Assembly: GCF_000622085.1 (NCBI RefSeq)
Contig: NZ_KK211395.1
Coordinates: 108,381 to 172,380 of the forward strand
Reading direction: 5' to 3'
DNA: 64,000 nucleotides
Origin: Butyrivibrio proteoclasticus P6B7
Lineage (GTDB): Bacteria; Bacillota; Clostridia; Lachnospirales; Lachnospiraceae
Shown piece by piece: positions 25,333 to 34,068 of the stretch; position 1 is the stretch's first letter, and each line of letters starts with the position of its first letter. Made by a program: the position numbers and the translations under genes. The notes below the pieces were generated by a model. That model was not told where the DNA came from, made no database searches, and saw only the letters and a list, made by a program, of their open reading frames with translations.

Positions 25333-26298
25333 ATGAAGAGAAACTATATTGTTGGAAACAGAAAAGTAGCAATTATCGGATCGGGATATGTTGGATCGTC
25401 CATAGCATATGCTCTAGCTATTAAGGATGTGGCTAGAGAAATTGTGCTCATAGACATCAATCATGATAAGACTGATGGAGAAGCCAAAGACATTAGGCAT
25501 GGATTACCCTCGATGGGAACTGCGGATTTATATGCCGGTGATTATTCAGATTGCGTGGATTGTGATCTCATAGTTATAACCGCAGGTAGAGGACGCAAGC
25601 CCGGTGAGTCAAGGCTTGATCTGACTAATGAGAATGTCGCCATTATGAAAAATGTTGTTACTTCTATACAGCAGTATTACACGCGAGGCGTAATATTGGT
25701 GATTTCGAATCCAGTAGATATACTGACTTACAAAGTGACAGAATGGATGGAATTGCCTGATGGTATGGTATTTGGCTCGGGGTGTATTCTGGATTCATCT
25801 AGGTTTGTCAGAACTATCGCAGATTATGCTGAACTAAGCACTGGTGTCATTAACGGATACATTGTTGGCGAACATGGTGATGGCATGGTTCCTGTTTGGA
25901 GCCATGTTACAGTTGGCGGAATTCCTATAGATGATTATTGCTCAGATATGGGAATTGAATGGAATGATGGCATAAAGAGTGATATAACAAATAAAACTAG
26001 AACTATGGGATCTGAAATAATAGCTGGAAAAGGTCGAACTCACTATGGTATTGCAACCTGTGTATGCCAGCTTGCTGATGCAATAATAAATCAGAAGCCT
26101 ACCATAGCATCAGTATGCTCCATTCTTCAAGGCGAGCATGGTTGCAGAGGTGTTGCGTTATCAGTTCCGTCGGTGGTCGGGCCTTCAGGGATAGTCCAAA
26201 GGATTAGAGAGAGGTGGGCTCCAGAGGAGTATAGGGGGTTCTTTGATGCAGTGGAAAATGTTAGAATGATTTTAAATAGTGCTAATATTGGTAGTTGA
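25333..26298 (+). CDS. LDH/MDH-family 2-hydroxyacid dehydrogenase
   Basis: A 321-residue member of the lactate/malate dehydrogenase family. The NAD loop is AIIGSGYVGSSIAYAL, the loop before the active site ITAGRGRKPGESRLDL, and the catalytic His is in VGEHGDGMVPVWSH. Overall it looks like L-LDH, but the residue at the classical specificity position (Gln102 in LDH numbering) is Arg88, as in malate dehydrogenases. That change favours a dicarboxylic 2-keto acid over pyruvate. As the last gene of the acyl operon it probably acts on a pathway intermediate rather than in fermentation. Its true substrate is unknown. Confidence 0.88.
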   Translation: MKRNYIVGNRKVAIIGSGYVGSSIAYALAIKDVAREIVLIDINHDKTDGEAKDIRHGLPSMGTADLYAGDYSDCVDCDLIVITAGRGRKPGESRLDLTNENVAIMKNVVTSIQQYYTRGVILVISNPVDILTYKVTEWMELPDGMVFGSGCILDSSRFVRTIADYAELSTGVINGYIVGEHGDGMVPVWSHVTVGGIPIDDYCSDMGIEWNDGIKSDITNKTRTMGSEIIAGKGRTHYGIATCVCQLADAIINQKPTIASVCSILQGEHGCRGVALSVPSVVGPSGIVQRIRERWAPEEYRGFFDAVENVRMILNSANIGS

Positions 26299-26356
26299 TA
26301 ATATGGTATTGACGTATTTTTTCATATCTTATTAAGATTTTTATGGAGTAGAGTTC

Positions 26357-27337
26357 ATGGAATATAGAATTGATGATATAAATAATAGAAAATATAAGTT
26401 TAAATACTTACATTACTTTTTTAGAGAAATATTCGAACAGAAGATATTAGAAGATAGGATGGGTATAATCCGGAAAAACAAAAATAATTGTTGTGGGTAC
26501 GAATTGCCGGATATAAATCAAACTAACGATATAATCTTTTCTGCTATAGAATCAGATAAACCGTTTGCTTTAGTCAGACCTGGTAATGGTGAAAATAGTT
26601 TTGCTGTAGAATGGGAAGAAGAGAAACTATTTGGAAAAAAACTATATAAAAGACATTCTGACAATTATGACAAGTTTAGCGCAGGATGTGGTAATAGGGT
26701 TGATGAATATCAACTCTTGTATAGAAATGATGTATCGGATGCTGATATCTTCTCTGTTTTTCCTGGGTCTATTTTGGAAGAATACTTTGTCGATAGATAC
26801 TGTCGAAGCGCGTGCAAAATCAATTATACTGTGATGAATCCTATATCAGCTAAAAGACCGTGGACAGATGCATTAAAAGGCAAGAGAGTTTTATTTGTTT
26901 CTCAATTTGCAGATTATCTTATTGATCAGTATTTGAAGAAGGAACAAATATATAATGGTAAATGGATGTGGCCTGATTTTGAATTAATTCCAGTAAAATC
27001 TGTTTGGTACTTCCATGAGAGTAGCAAGTTTCCATCTATGTTTGAGGCTCTAGACTATTTATACAATCAGATCATGAAACATGATTTTGATATAGCTATT
27101 CTTAGTTGTGGTCCATTAGCAATTCACTTAGCTCCGATGATAAAACGAGCAGGAAAGCAGGCTATTCAGTATGCAGGGGAATTGCAATTGTTATTTGGAA
27201 TTAAAGGAGCAAGGTGGGATAATAATCCCTATTTCAAACCATTCTTTAATGATTCTTGGATAAGGGTAACAAAAGAACAAGTTGGAATAACTGAGGAAGA
27301 GTCCAAGAACTTGGATGGTGGTGTATGTTATTGGTAA
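26357..27337 (+). CDS. Putative GT-D-fold-like glycosyltransferase, copy 1
   Basis: A 326-residue protein without a firm family. ALVRPGNGENSF (71-82) resembles the R-F-G-D-G-E type donor motif of GT-D enzymes (DUF1792). KGKRVLFVSQFADYLIDQY, DFDIAILSCGPLAIHLAP and LLFGIKGARWD follow, and the protein ends GGVCYW. The gene at 50151 encodes the same block order and also ends GCYW, so the two are paralogues. No membrane segments are seen. A cytoplasmic glycosyltransferase role in this locus is likely but inferred. It starts a new block after the acyl operon, 58 bases downstream. Confidence 0.65.
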   Translation: MEYRIDDINNRKYKFKYLHYFFREIFEQKILEDRMGIIRKNKNNCCGYELPDINQTNDIIFSAIESDKPFALVRPGNGENSFAVEWEEEKLFGKKLYKRHSDNYDKFSAGCGNRVDEYQLLYRNDVSDADIFSVFPGSILEEYFVDRYCRSACKINYTVMNPISAKRPWTDALKGKRVLFVSQFADYLIDQYLKKEQIYNGKWMWPDFELIPVKSVWYFHESSKFPSMFEALDYLYNQIMKHDFDIAILSCGPLAIHLAPMIKRAGKQAIQYAGELQLLFGIKGARWDNNPYFKPFFNDSWIRVTKEQVGITEEESKNLDGGVCYW

Positions 27338-27370
27338 TGTGATTTGTTAATTGAAAGGATGATAAGTAAA

Positions 27371-28483
27371 GTGGATAAGATATTGGTTACAAGATCATCA
27401 ATGCCTCCAATGGAGGAATATTTTGATGAGATAAAGTCGATATGGGAATCTCATTGGCTTACTAACATGGGAATCAAACATGTGGAATTGCAAAATGAAT
27501 TAAAAAGAAAATTTGATGTAGATAATGTTGAGCTATTTACAAATGGTCATATGGCTCTAGAGATGACTATTCAAGCGTTTGGATTTGAAGAAGGAAGCGA
27601 AGTAATAACAACACCGTATACATTTATATCTACTACCCATGCAATAGTGAGAAATGGTCTAAAACCGGTGTTCTGCGATATAAATCCTGAAAACTATACG
27701 ATTGATGTGGATAAAATAGAAGATCTGATAACTGATAAAACAGTAGCTATATTACCAGTTCATGTATACGGTAATATCTGTGATGTTGAAAGAATACAGC
27801 AAATAGCAGATAAGCATGGATTAAAGGTTATATATGATGCAGCGCATTCTTTTGGTGAGAAGTATAATGGCAAAAGTGTAGCTCAATTCGGTGATGTATC
27901 GTGCTTTAGTTTTCATGCGACTAAGGTTTTTAATACTATAGAAGGTGGCGCAGCGTGCTATAGTGATAGGGCTTTAGGCACAAGGTTATATCAGCTTAAA
28001 AACTTTGGTATAGCTGATGAAGAGACTATAAATGGAATAGGTGCCAATGCAAAAATGAACGAATTTTGCGCCGCTATGGGTATATGTAATCTTAGACATT
28101 TTGATGAGGAAATTGCTAAGAGAAAGGCAGTATATAGCAGATACTTAGAAAATCTTGAGGATATTCCAGGAATTAAGCTTAATAGAATTCAAAGAGATGT
28201 TAAGTACAACTATGCGTATTTTCCAATAGTTGTTGATCCTTCAGTTTATGGAAAAACTAGGGATGAGCTTCATGACCTTTTACTTAATAATGGAATGGGA
28301 TCAAGAAAGTACTTCTATCCTATTTCAAATGCGTGTGATTGCTATAGTAAGGAATACGACGCGGAAGATACTCCGATAGCTTTAAGTATCAGCCATAATG
28401 TTTTGACTCTTCCGATGTATTCTGATTTAGAATTAGAAATTGTGGATAAGATATGTAATATCATTAGGACTAAGTGCTTCTGA
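27371..28483 (+). CDS. DegT/DnrJ/EryC1-family sugar aminotransferase (VioA-like)
   Basis: A 370-residue PLP-dependent aminotransferase. Landmarks are FTNGHMALEMTIQAF, TTPYTFISTTHAI, VIYDAAHSFGEKY and the PLP lysine Lys185 in FHATKVFNTIEGGA. The FHATKVFNT-type active site is typical of enzymes making dTDP-4-amino-4,6-dideoxyhexoses (viosamine type). The product could be N-acylated by the NeuD/PglD-like enzymes at 9896/10559 and transferred by the WecF-like enzyme. Start GTG 27371 lies 12 bases after GAAAGG and gives the N-terminus usual for the family; TTG 27344 would add nine residues. Confidence 0.88.
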   Translation: MDKILVTRSSMPPMEEYFDEIKSIWESHWLTNMGIKHVELQNELKRKFDVDNVELFTNGHMALEMTIQAFGFEEGSEVITTPYTFISTTHAIVRNGLKPVFCDINPENYTIDVDKIEDLITDKTVAILPVHVYGNICDVERIQQIADKHGLKVIYDAAHSFGEKYNGKSVAQFGDVSCFSFHATKVFNTIEGGAACYSDRALGTRLYQLKNFGIADEETINGIGANAKMNEFCAAMGICNLRHFDEEIAKRKAVYSRYLENLEDIPGIKLNRIQRDVKYNYAYFPIVVDPSVYGKTRDELHDLLLNNGMGSRKYFYPISNACDCYSKEYDAEDTPIALSISHNVLTLPMYSDLELEIVDKICNIIRTKCF

Positions 28484-28568
28484 GATTTGATGTGAAGACG
28501 CGAAAGATATTCTAGGATATATTGAGAAAGGAGTTGAAGGTAGATTAGATCTACTAAATACTGCTTTT

Positions 28569-29414
28569 ATGGTTATAGTACGTATTCAAGGTGGATTGGC
28601 TAATCAAATGTTCCAATACGCCTTTTATTACTGGTTAACACAAAAACATATTGAAAAGTCACTTGATATAGATACTTATATAGATAATTCTATGTATTAT
28701 CACAGGGTTCCTAGCCAAGAATGTGATCCTGTTCATAATGGGTATGAATTAGAAAAAGTTTTTGGAATAAAAGATAAAAGTGCTGATTTAAAAGATGTTT
28801 ATCGCTTAAGTGAATATAGGTATGATATTGTGCGAAAAGCTTTTGTTAAAGCTAAAGTGAAACTGGCTGGAAGAAAAAAAACTCAAATTGGCGATAATGA
28901 AGATTATTTAGAACATGTTGATCTAGCTACAGCAGATGAGATGTATTTTTCAGGAACTTGGGCTGCGAAGTTTAAATACGCAAATGATTACTCGTCAAAA
29001 ATCCGTGATATATTTTCATTTCCGGAGATAGTTGATGATAATAATATGAAAATACGTTTGAAAATAGAAGAAACAAATTCTGTTAGTATCCATGTTAGAC
29101 GAGGAGATTATCTTAATATTCGTAATGGAATTAACCTAAAAAAGGATTATTACGATAATGCAATAGAAATAATTAGAAGAAGAGTTAACCATCCCGTGTT
29201 TTTTGTTTTTTCTGACGATATAGAGTGGTGCAAAAAGAATATCAATTATGGAGATACATTTTTTATTGATTGGAATAAAGGCGATGAGTCTTATCGTGAC
29301 ATGCAACTTATGAGTTTGTGCAAGCACAATATTATTGCGAATTCTACATTCAGTGCCTGGGCAAGTTGGCTTAATAGAAACGAGGATAGAATTGTTATAA
29401 GTCCAGAATCGTGA
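28569..29414 (+). CDS. GT11 alpha-1,2-fucosyltransferase-like, copy 1
   Basis: A 281-residue inverting fucosyltransferase-family protein. It opens RIQGGLANQMFQYAF, has the GDP-binding motif HVRRGDY at 175-181 and ends with HNIIANSTFSAWASWLN. GT11 enzymes move L-fucose (or another L-6-deoxy sugar) from GDP to galactose-type acceptors in capsules. A second, divergent member lies at 45944. No GDP-fucose synthesis genes are in the window. No clear ribosome binding site precedes ATG 28569, although the conserved N-terminus supports that start. Its stop overlaps TGA/GTG sequences upstream of the next gene. Confidence 0.88.
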   Translation: MVIVRIQGGLANQMFQYAFYYWLTQKHIEKSLDIDTYIDNSMYYHRVPSQECDPVHNGYELEKVFGIKDKSADLKDVYRLSEYRYDIVRKAFVKAKVKLAGRKKTQIGDNEDYLEHVDLATADEMYFSGTWAAKFKYANDYSSKIRDIFSFPEIVDDNNMKIRLKIEETNSVSIHVRRGDYLNIRNGINLKKDYYDNAIEIIRRRVNHPVFFVFSDDIEWCKKNINYGDTFFIDWNKGDESYRDMQLMSLCKHNIIANSTFSAWASWLNRNEDRIVISPES

Positions 29415-29440
29415 TAGTCTTTTCAACGGGGAGAGGTCAT

Positions 29441-30514
29441 ATGCTACATTCTGTTTCTGAGGGAAAAAACAGAAATTCTTTTGTGGAAATTTTAAGGATT
29501 CTGTGCATTTTCGGTATATTGCTAATGCATAAGAATGGGCGTTTTGTAGATAATGCGACTGGCGTTGAGATTCCGTGGATAATGGCAGTTAACTTGTTTA
29601 ATTTTGAGTCAACCTTTTTGATGCTAGTTTCTGCGTATTATGGGAATCCATTTTCTTCTAGAAAAAGGCTTCTTAAGCTTTGGTTTATGGTAATATTTTA
29701 TAATTACAGTGTTTTTATCATTTCTTCTTTTAGCAATGGCTTTTTAATTGATAATCTAGAACAACTCATGAGTGCATTCTTCCCTATAATATCGGGTAGA
29801 TCATGGTTTGTTTCAGGCTATATTTTGATATTGATGGGAGCTCCATATATAGAAAAAATGCTACAGACATTAGATCAAAAGGAGTTTTTTGAAATTATAG
29901 TTTTGGGTGTGCTATTCTTTTTTATAATACCAACTTTTTCTTTGTGTGGAATGCTTTCCGTCTCTGGAAAAGATGCTGGAACGCTTTTTGTTGCATATTT
30001 AATTGGGAGGTATTTAAATAGGTTCAAGATTCTGGATAGAAAGAGCACTAGGCAGTATGTGTTACTTGCTTTTATAAGTGTGATTTTGCAATTGGGATTA
30101 AATGGATTCTGTATAGCAATGTGGCGGGTAACATTGCACAAAAGCGGAGTTATTTTACCATTTTCATGGGATCATTCATTTTTGGAGTTATTATTATCTA
30201 TTTCTTTACTTGGTATAGCATATAATAATAGTTTTACGAACAGTGTGATTAACGTTATTGGAAAATGTGCTTTGGGTATAATGCTGGCTGAAGGAATGGT
30301 TTATTTACCCTTTGAATTATTGAGACAATATCAGAAAATAGAATTTGGAATGAAATATGTTTTATCAGTAATTCTTTCAGTTGTTTTTGTGATGATAGTT
30401 GGCTTAGTTATTGAAAGTTTGAGAAAACTAGTATTCAACTCAATAGAAAACTATTTTATTAGTAAATTTGTATTGTTGAGAAGAAAAATACAGAATGGAG
30501 AGGTTAAAAATTGA
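29441..30514 (+). CDS. Acyltransferase family 3 membrane protein, copy 1
   Basis: A 357-residue polytopic protein with about ten hydrophobic helices. The N-terminus NSFVEILRILCIFGILLMH is the conserved first helix of the Acyl_transf_3/OafA group, including the His at its end. Such proteins O-acylate sugars using cytoplasmic acyl-CoA, during or after export. ATG 29441 is chosen because GGGGAGAGG lies just upstream; the frame is open back to GTG 29411. It ends with TGA overlapping the TTG start of an ABC exporter. Whether it transfers acetyl or a pathway-specific acyl group is unknown. Confidence 0.85.
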   Translation: MLHSVSEGKNRNSFVEILRILCIFGILLMHKNGRFVDNATGVEIPWIMAVNLFNFESTFLMLVSAYYGNPFSSRKRLLKLWFMVIFYNYSVFIISSFSNGFLIDNLEQLMSAFFPIISGRSWFVSGYILILMGAPYIEKMLQTLDQKEFFEIIVLGVLFFFIIPTFSLCGMLSVSGKDAGTLFVAYLIGRYLNRFKILDRKSTRQYVLLAFISVILQLGLNGFCIAMWRVTLHKSGVILPFSWDHSFLELLLSISLLGIAYNNSFTNSVINVIGKCALGIMLAEGMVYLPFELLRQYQKIEFGMKYVLSVILSVVFVMIVGLVIESLRKLVFNSIENYFISKFVLLRRKIQNGEVKN

Positions 30515-32274
30515 TTAGTGGCATAAAAACTTGGATTGAGTATATTAGAAAATTACAATACATCATGACCAAGAGACAAAAGACCATAGCTACCTTTTTG
30601 GTTGTTCTGGTATTGGTAAATGCTGTCCTTCAGACAGTGAGTGTATATGCCATTTCTCCTTTGGTTGGCTCTATGACGAATAGAGATTTTTTCCTGGAGA
30701 GCAAGATTATACAATTGATATCCGCTGTATTTCGAACTAGCGATTATACGAGATTATTTTGCTTGTTGTGTGTTGGTATTGCTATTTTGTACCTGATAAA
30801 GGAAATAATTTCAGTGTTTCAAATATGGTTTGGAATCAAATTTGCTCAGAAGGTTCAAAGAGAGATATCGCAAACTGTTTTAGATAGTTACATGAGCAGA
30901 GAATATGACTTTTTTCTTGATTATGGAACTCCGAAGCTTATTCGTGATATAAAAGAAGATCCTTCTGCGACATACAATATAATAACATGTCTACTAAACA
31001 TAGTTACTGAGTTGTTAACTGCATTATTGCTTCTTGTTTTCATTATTCTGTCTGATTATAAGATGGCTTTATTTATTCTAGTATTGGCTGTGATCAGTAT
31101 GCTTGTGATGATTTATGGCTTTAAACGTACCTTGTTAAAAAAAGGTGAAGAAGCGAGATGGAAAGCTGCAGAAAATCATAAGGTGCTACTAGAGAGCGTT
31201 GAGGGAATAAAAGAAGTAAAAGTAATGCGAAAACAGAAGTTTTTTTCAAAACTGTTTTTTGAAACATACTTAAAATCACAAAAGCCAATGGTGTTTCAAA
31301 ACATGGCAGCCACAGCTCCAACTAACGTAGTAGAGGGGATTTTTGTTGTGGGTATTATGTTTTACTTAGGGGGAATGGCTATTGTCGATGGTAGTTTTTG
31401 GAATAAGCTCCCTATGTTGGCGTCATTTTTAGTTGCTGCTATTAGATTACTTCCCTCAATTGGGCGTATAACAAATAATATAAATAATATACAGTTTTTT
31501 ATACCCGCATTAGAGTCGGTTTATAACAATGTTAGACTAATAAGAGAGAGTAATGAAGTTCTAACTACTGACAATAAAGAGGATGAAGATAATAGTATAG
31601 AATTTAATAATGAGTTAGTATTGCAGAATATATCCTATCAATATAAAAATACTGATAGAAAGGTATTGGATGGTATTAGCATGACCATTCATAAGGGCGA
31701 ATCGGTAGGAATAATAGGGCATTCGGGCGCAGGAAAATCCACTTTGGCGGATATTATACTTGGGCTTCATATTCCACAGAGTGGAGAGGTTTTACTTGAT
31801 GGAACAAGTATATATGATATTCCTTATGAATACAGCAGAGTTATAGGGTATGTACCTCAGAATGTCTATCTAGTTGATGGGACAATAAGAGAAAACATAG
31901 CATTTGGAGAGGCAAAAGCTTCTATCAATGACGATGCTATCATTGAAGCATTAAAGAAAGCAAAATTGTATGATTTTGTAATGGATTCTGAAAATGGATT
32001 GGATACTATTGTTGGTGAACGTGGAGTTAAGTTTTCTGGTGGTCAAAGACAGCGATTAGCTATTGCTAGAGCCCTGTATCGAAAACCACAAATACTTATT
32101 CTTGATGAGGCAACATCCGCATTGGACAATGAAACGGAATCTGCAGTTATGGAACAAGTTGAGGAATTGCAGGGGGCAATTACTATTATCATAATTGCGC
32201 ATAGGCTTTCTACTATTGAAAAATGTGATTATGTTTATGAAATAGTGGAAGGAAAAGCAGTTAAGAAAAAGTAA
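30511..32274 (+). CDS. ABC exporter/flippase (PglK/MsbA type), copy 1
   Basis: A 587-residue fused permease-ATPase half transporter. Residues about 20-320 carry six membrane helices. The ATPase domain has Walker A GHSGAGKST near 402, the signature SGGQRQRLAIARAL and Walker B ILILDEATSALD. It resembles PglK-type flippases of lipid-linked oligosaccharides and functions as a dimer. Start TTG 30511 overlaps the previous stop and follows GGAGAGG. A second transporter of the same type is at 44120, so two export routes, or two substrates, may exist in this locus. No Wzx-type flippase was seen. Confidence 0.9.
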   Translation: MISGIKTWIEYIRKLQYIMTKRQKTIATFLVVLVLVNAVLQTVSVYAISPLVGSMTNRDFFLESKIIQLISAVFRTSDYTRLFCLLCVGIAILYLIKEIISVFQIWFGIKFAQKVQREISQTVLDSYMSREYDFFLDYGTPKLIRDIKEDPSATYNIITCLLNIVTELLTALLLLVFIILSDYKMALFILVLAVISMLVMIYGFKRTLLKKGEEARWKAAENHKVLLESVEGIKEVKVMRKQKFFSKLFFETYLKSQKPMVFQNMAATAPTNVVEGIFVVGIMFYLGGMAIVDGSFWNKLPMLASFLVAAIRLLPSIGRITNNINNIQFFIPALESVYNNVRLIRESNEVLTTDNKEDEDNSIEFNNELVLQNISYQYKNTDRKVLDGISMTIHKGESVGIIGHSGAGKSTLADIILGLHIPQSGEVLLDGTSIYDIPYEYSRVIGYVPQNVYLVDGTIRENIAFGEAKASINDDAIIEALKKAKLYDFVMDSENGLDTIVGERGVKFSGGQRQRLAIARALYRKPQILILDEATSALDNETESAVMEQVEELQGAITIIIIAHRLSTIEKCDYVYEIVEGKAVKKK

Positions 32275-32368
32275 TACTGATATAAATAGCGATTCTGTAT
32301 TGATTATTAGTACATAGATGATATATTAGGGTGTATTTGTGGCGTGATGAAAAAAGAGAGTTGATTTT

Positions 32369-33332
32369 ATGATTTCTTCAAAGGTTATTTCATTTAATTC
32401 TGACAATGCCAGAATGATAAGGGCAATTGCTTGCATGGGGGTTTTTATTACGCATACAGGAAGGTATTTGACTAGTAATAACTTATTATCTAGTTATTTT
32501 TCATTTGGTGCAGAAGGTGTTAGGGCTTTTTTTATATTGAGCGGTTTTTTTATGTGCTGTTCTGCTGAGTTAAGTGAAGGTAATGTATGGGGATACTATA
32601 AGAAAAGGACACAAAAAATAATACCAATATATTATTTGGTGATTATTGCATATGTCATTCTAGGGAAGCTAAATATTTATCCTTGGCCCATTGATACTTC
32701 CAAGCTATATTTTACGAGATATTTTTTCTTTATAAGTACTAGTGTACCGTCTAATGAAGAGTATTGGGTTAATTTGGGAGGAACATGGACTATTAGCTAT
32801 TTTGTTTTATCTGCTGGCCCCTATACTATATAGGTATATAAATAATTGGAAAAGAAGTATGATGCTAATTGTTCCATTTTTGGTATTAGGTGCAGCTATA
32901 CCAGACGGTGTAATAGAACCAATAAAAGGGTTAAGTGTTTTTGTGCTTGGAATAGCAACATATTATGCAATAAAAGAAGAAAAGACTCTTGAAACTATTG
33001 TAGCATTTTCACTAGCTGGGCTTTTTCTATATATTCCTGGGTATGGTTATCCATATGGAGATGGATTTATGATTGCAGCTATTATAGTTGCACTACTATC
33101 CGTAAAGAGCAAATGCAACTTGAAAATAGTCAATAAAATCATGGGGAACATAGCAAAGCATTCCTACGCTATATACCTTCTACATCCTTTATTTATTTCA
33201 GCAATTAAAGAGAACTATATCAGATCAGTTTGTCCATTAGGTGGTATTGTCTATTTTATATTGATATTGGTATTAACAATAATAACAGCGCAGATTTTGG
33301 ATGGCTGTCTTTATGTTGGCGACAATGTTTAG
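32369..33332 (+). pseudogene. Acyltransferase family 3 gene broken by a frameshift
   Basis: Two reading frames together make one acyltransferase-3 protein. The first (32369-32833) holds the N-terminal helices from ARMIRAIACMGVFITHTGRY to GTWTIS. The second continues from about 32805 in another frame with FYLLAPILYRY through to 33332. The family motif W-S/T-I/L-S-x-E-x-x-F-Y-L-x-x-P should cross the junction. Here the distance from the Trp codon (32786) to the Phe codon (32805) is 5 bases too short and the acidic residue is missing. A 5-base deletion near 32800 explains this better than a one-base sequencing slip. The gene is probably inactive. Confidence 0.8.
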
Positions 33333-33406
33333 TTTAATTCTATTTCTTCTGTATAGTATCATTTGAAGGGGGATAATGAACATTATGCGGTTCATTAAGT
33401 AATGAG

Positions 33407-34063
33407 ATGAAAAAAATAGTATATATCGGCTGTGGATGCGATGCCATAGAGGGCGCAGACAATTTGGATAATTCGTTTTCTGTAAAGTTGGCGTACAAGC
33501 CATTTTTGTTATTTGTGTTTAAAGCGTTGCATCTGCTATCAACGGAAAACATAGAATTCATTAAGTACGTAAAAGAACATAATGTTACATATGGGACAGC
33601 CAAAAAGTTAAAATATGACGATGATTCTGTAGATGTAATTTATACATCACATATGTTAGAACATTTATATACTGATGAAATTGAAAGATTTATTTCTGAA
33701 TCGTACAGGGCATTAAAGTATGATGGAGTATTGAGAATAGTGATTCCTGATCTACGGAAGAATGTTGAAATGTATTTGAATAATCAGGATGCTGACCAGT
33801 TTGTAGATTCTTTATTGCTAAGAGATTATGGAAGAAAAAGACCGACACTTAAAGAAAAGTTGAAAATGTTCATGTTTGGCGAGAGAATGCATAAGTACAT
33901 GTATGATGAAGAGAGTTTAAAGAAGCTAATTCTCTCAATTAGTGAGTTTGATGTCATCAATCTTAAACCAGGTGAAACAACTATAGATTTTAGTACGGGT
34001 ATTGATTTAACACGTAAGTCTGATGAGAGTCTTTATATTGAATGTATTAAAAGATCAAGGTGA
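33407..34063 (+). CDS. SAM-dependent methyltransferase (class I)
   Basis: A 218-residue class I methyltransferase. The SAM loop is VYIGCGCDAIEGADNLD, the motif after strand 4 is SVDVIYTSHMLEHL, and GVLRIVIPDL follows. The type with a predicted membrane-near segment YKPFLLFVFKAL is common in polysaccharide loci, where it O- or C-methylates a sugar or capping group. It overlaps the next glycosyltransferase frame slightly. Target unknown. It follows the broken acyltransferase by 74 bases. Confidence 0.82.
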   Translation: MKKIVYIGCGCDAIEGADNLDNSFSVKLAYKPFLLFVFKALHLLSTENIEFIKYVKEHNVTYGTAKKLKYDDDSVDVIYTSHMLEHLYTDEIERFISESYRALKYDGVLRIVIPDLRKNVEMYLNNQDADQFVDSLLLRDYGRKRPTLKEKLKMFMFGERMHKYMYDEESLKKLILSISEFDVINLKPGETTIDFSTGIDLTRKSDESLYIECIKRSR

Positions 34064-34068
34064 TAATA

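Noticed and set aside
26309..26335. Possible promoter TTGACG...TATTAA before the gene at 26357
   Set aside because: The -35-like box is good, but the spacing is only 15 bases and the -10 box is weak, so I did not list it.
32742..33332. A separate small membrane protein gene
   Set aside because: Its first residues are out-of-frame reading of the acyltransferase before it; from FYLLAP onward it continues that protein, so it is the second half of a frameshifted gene.
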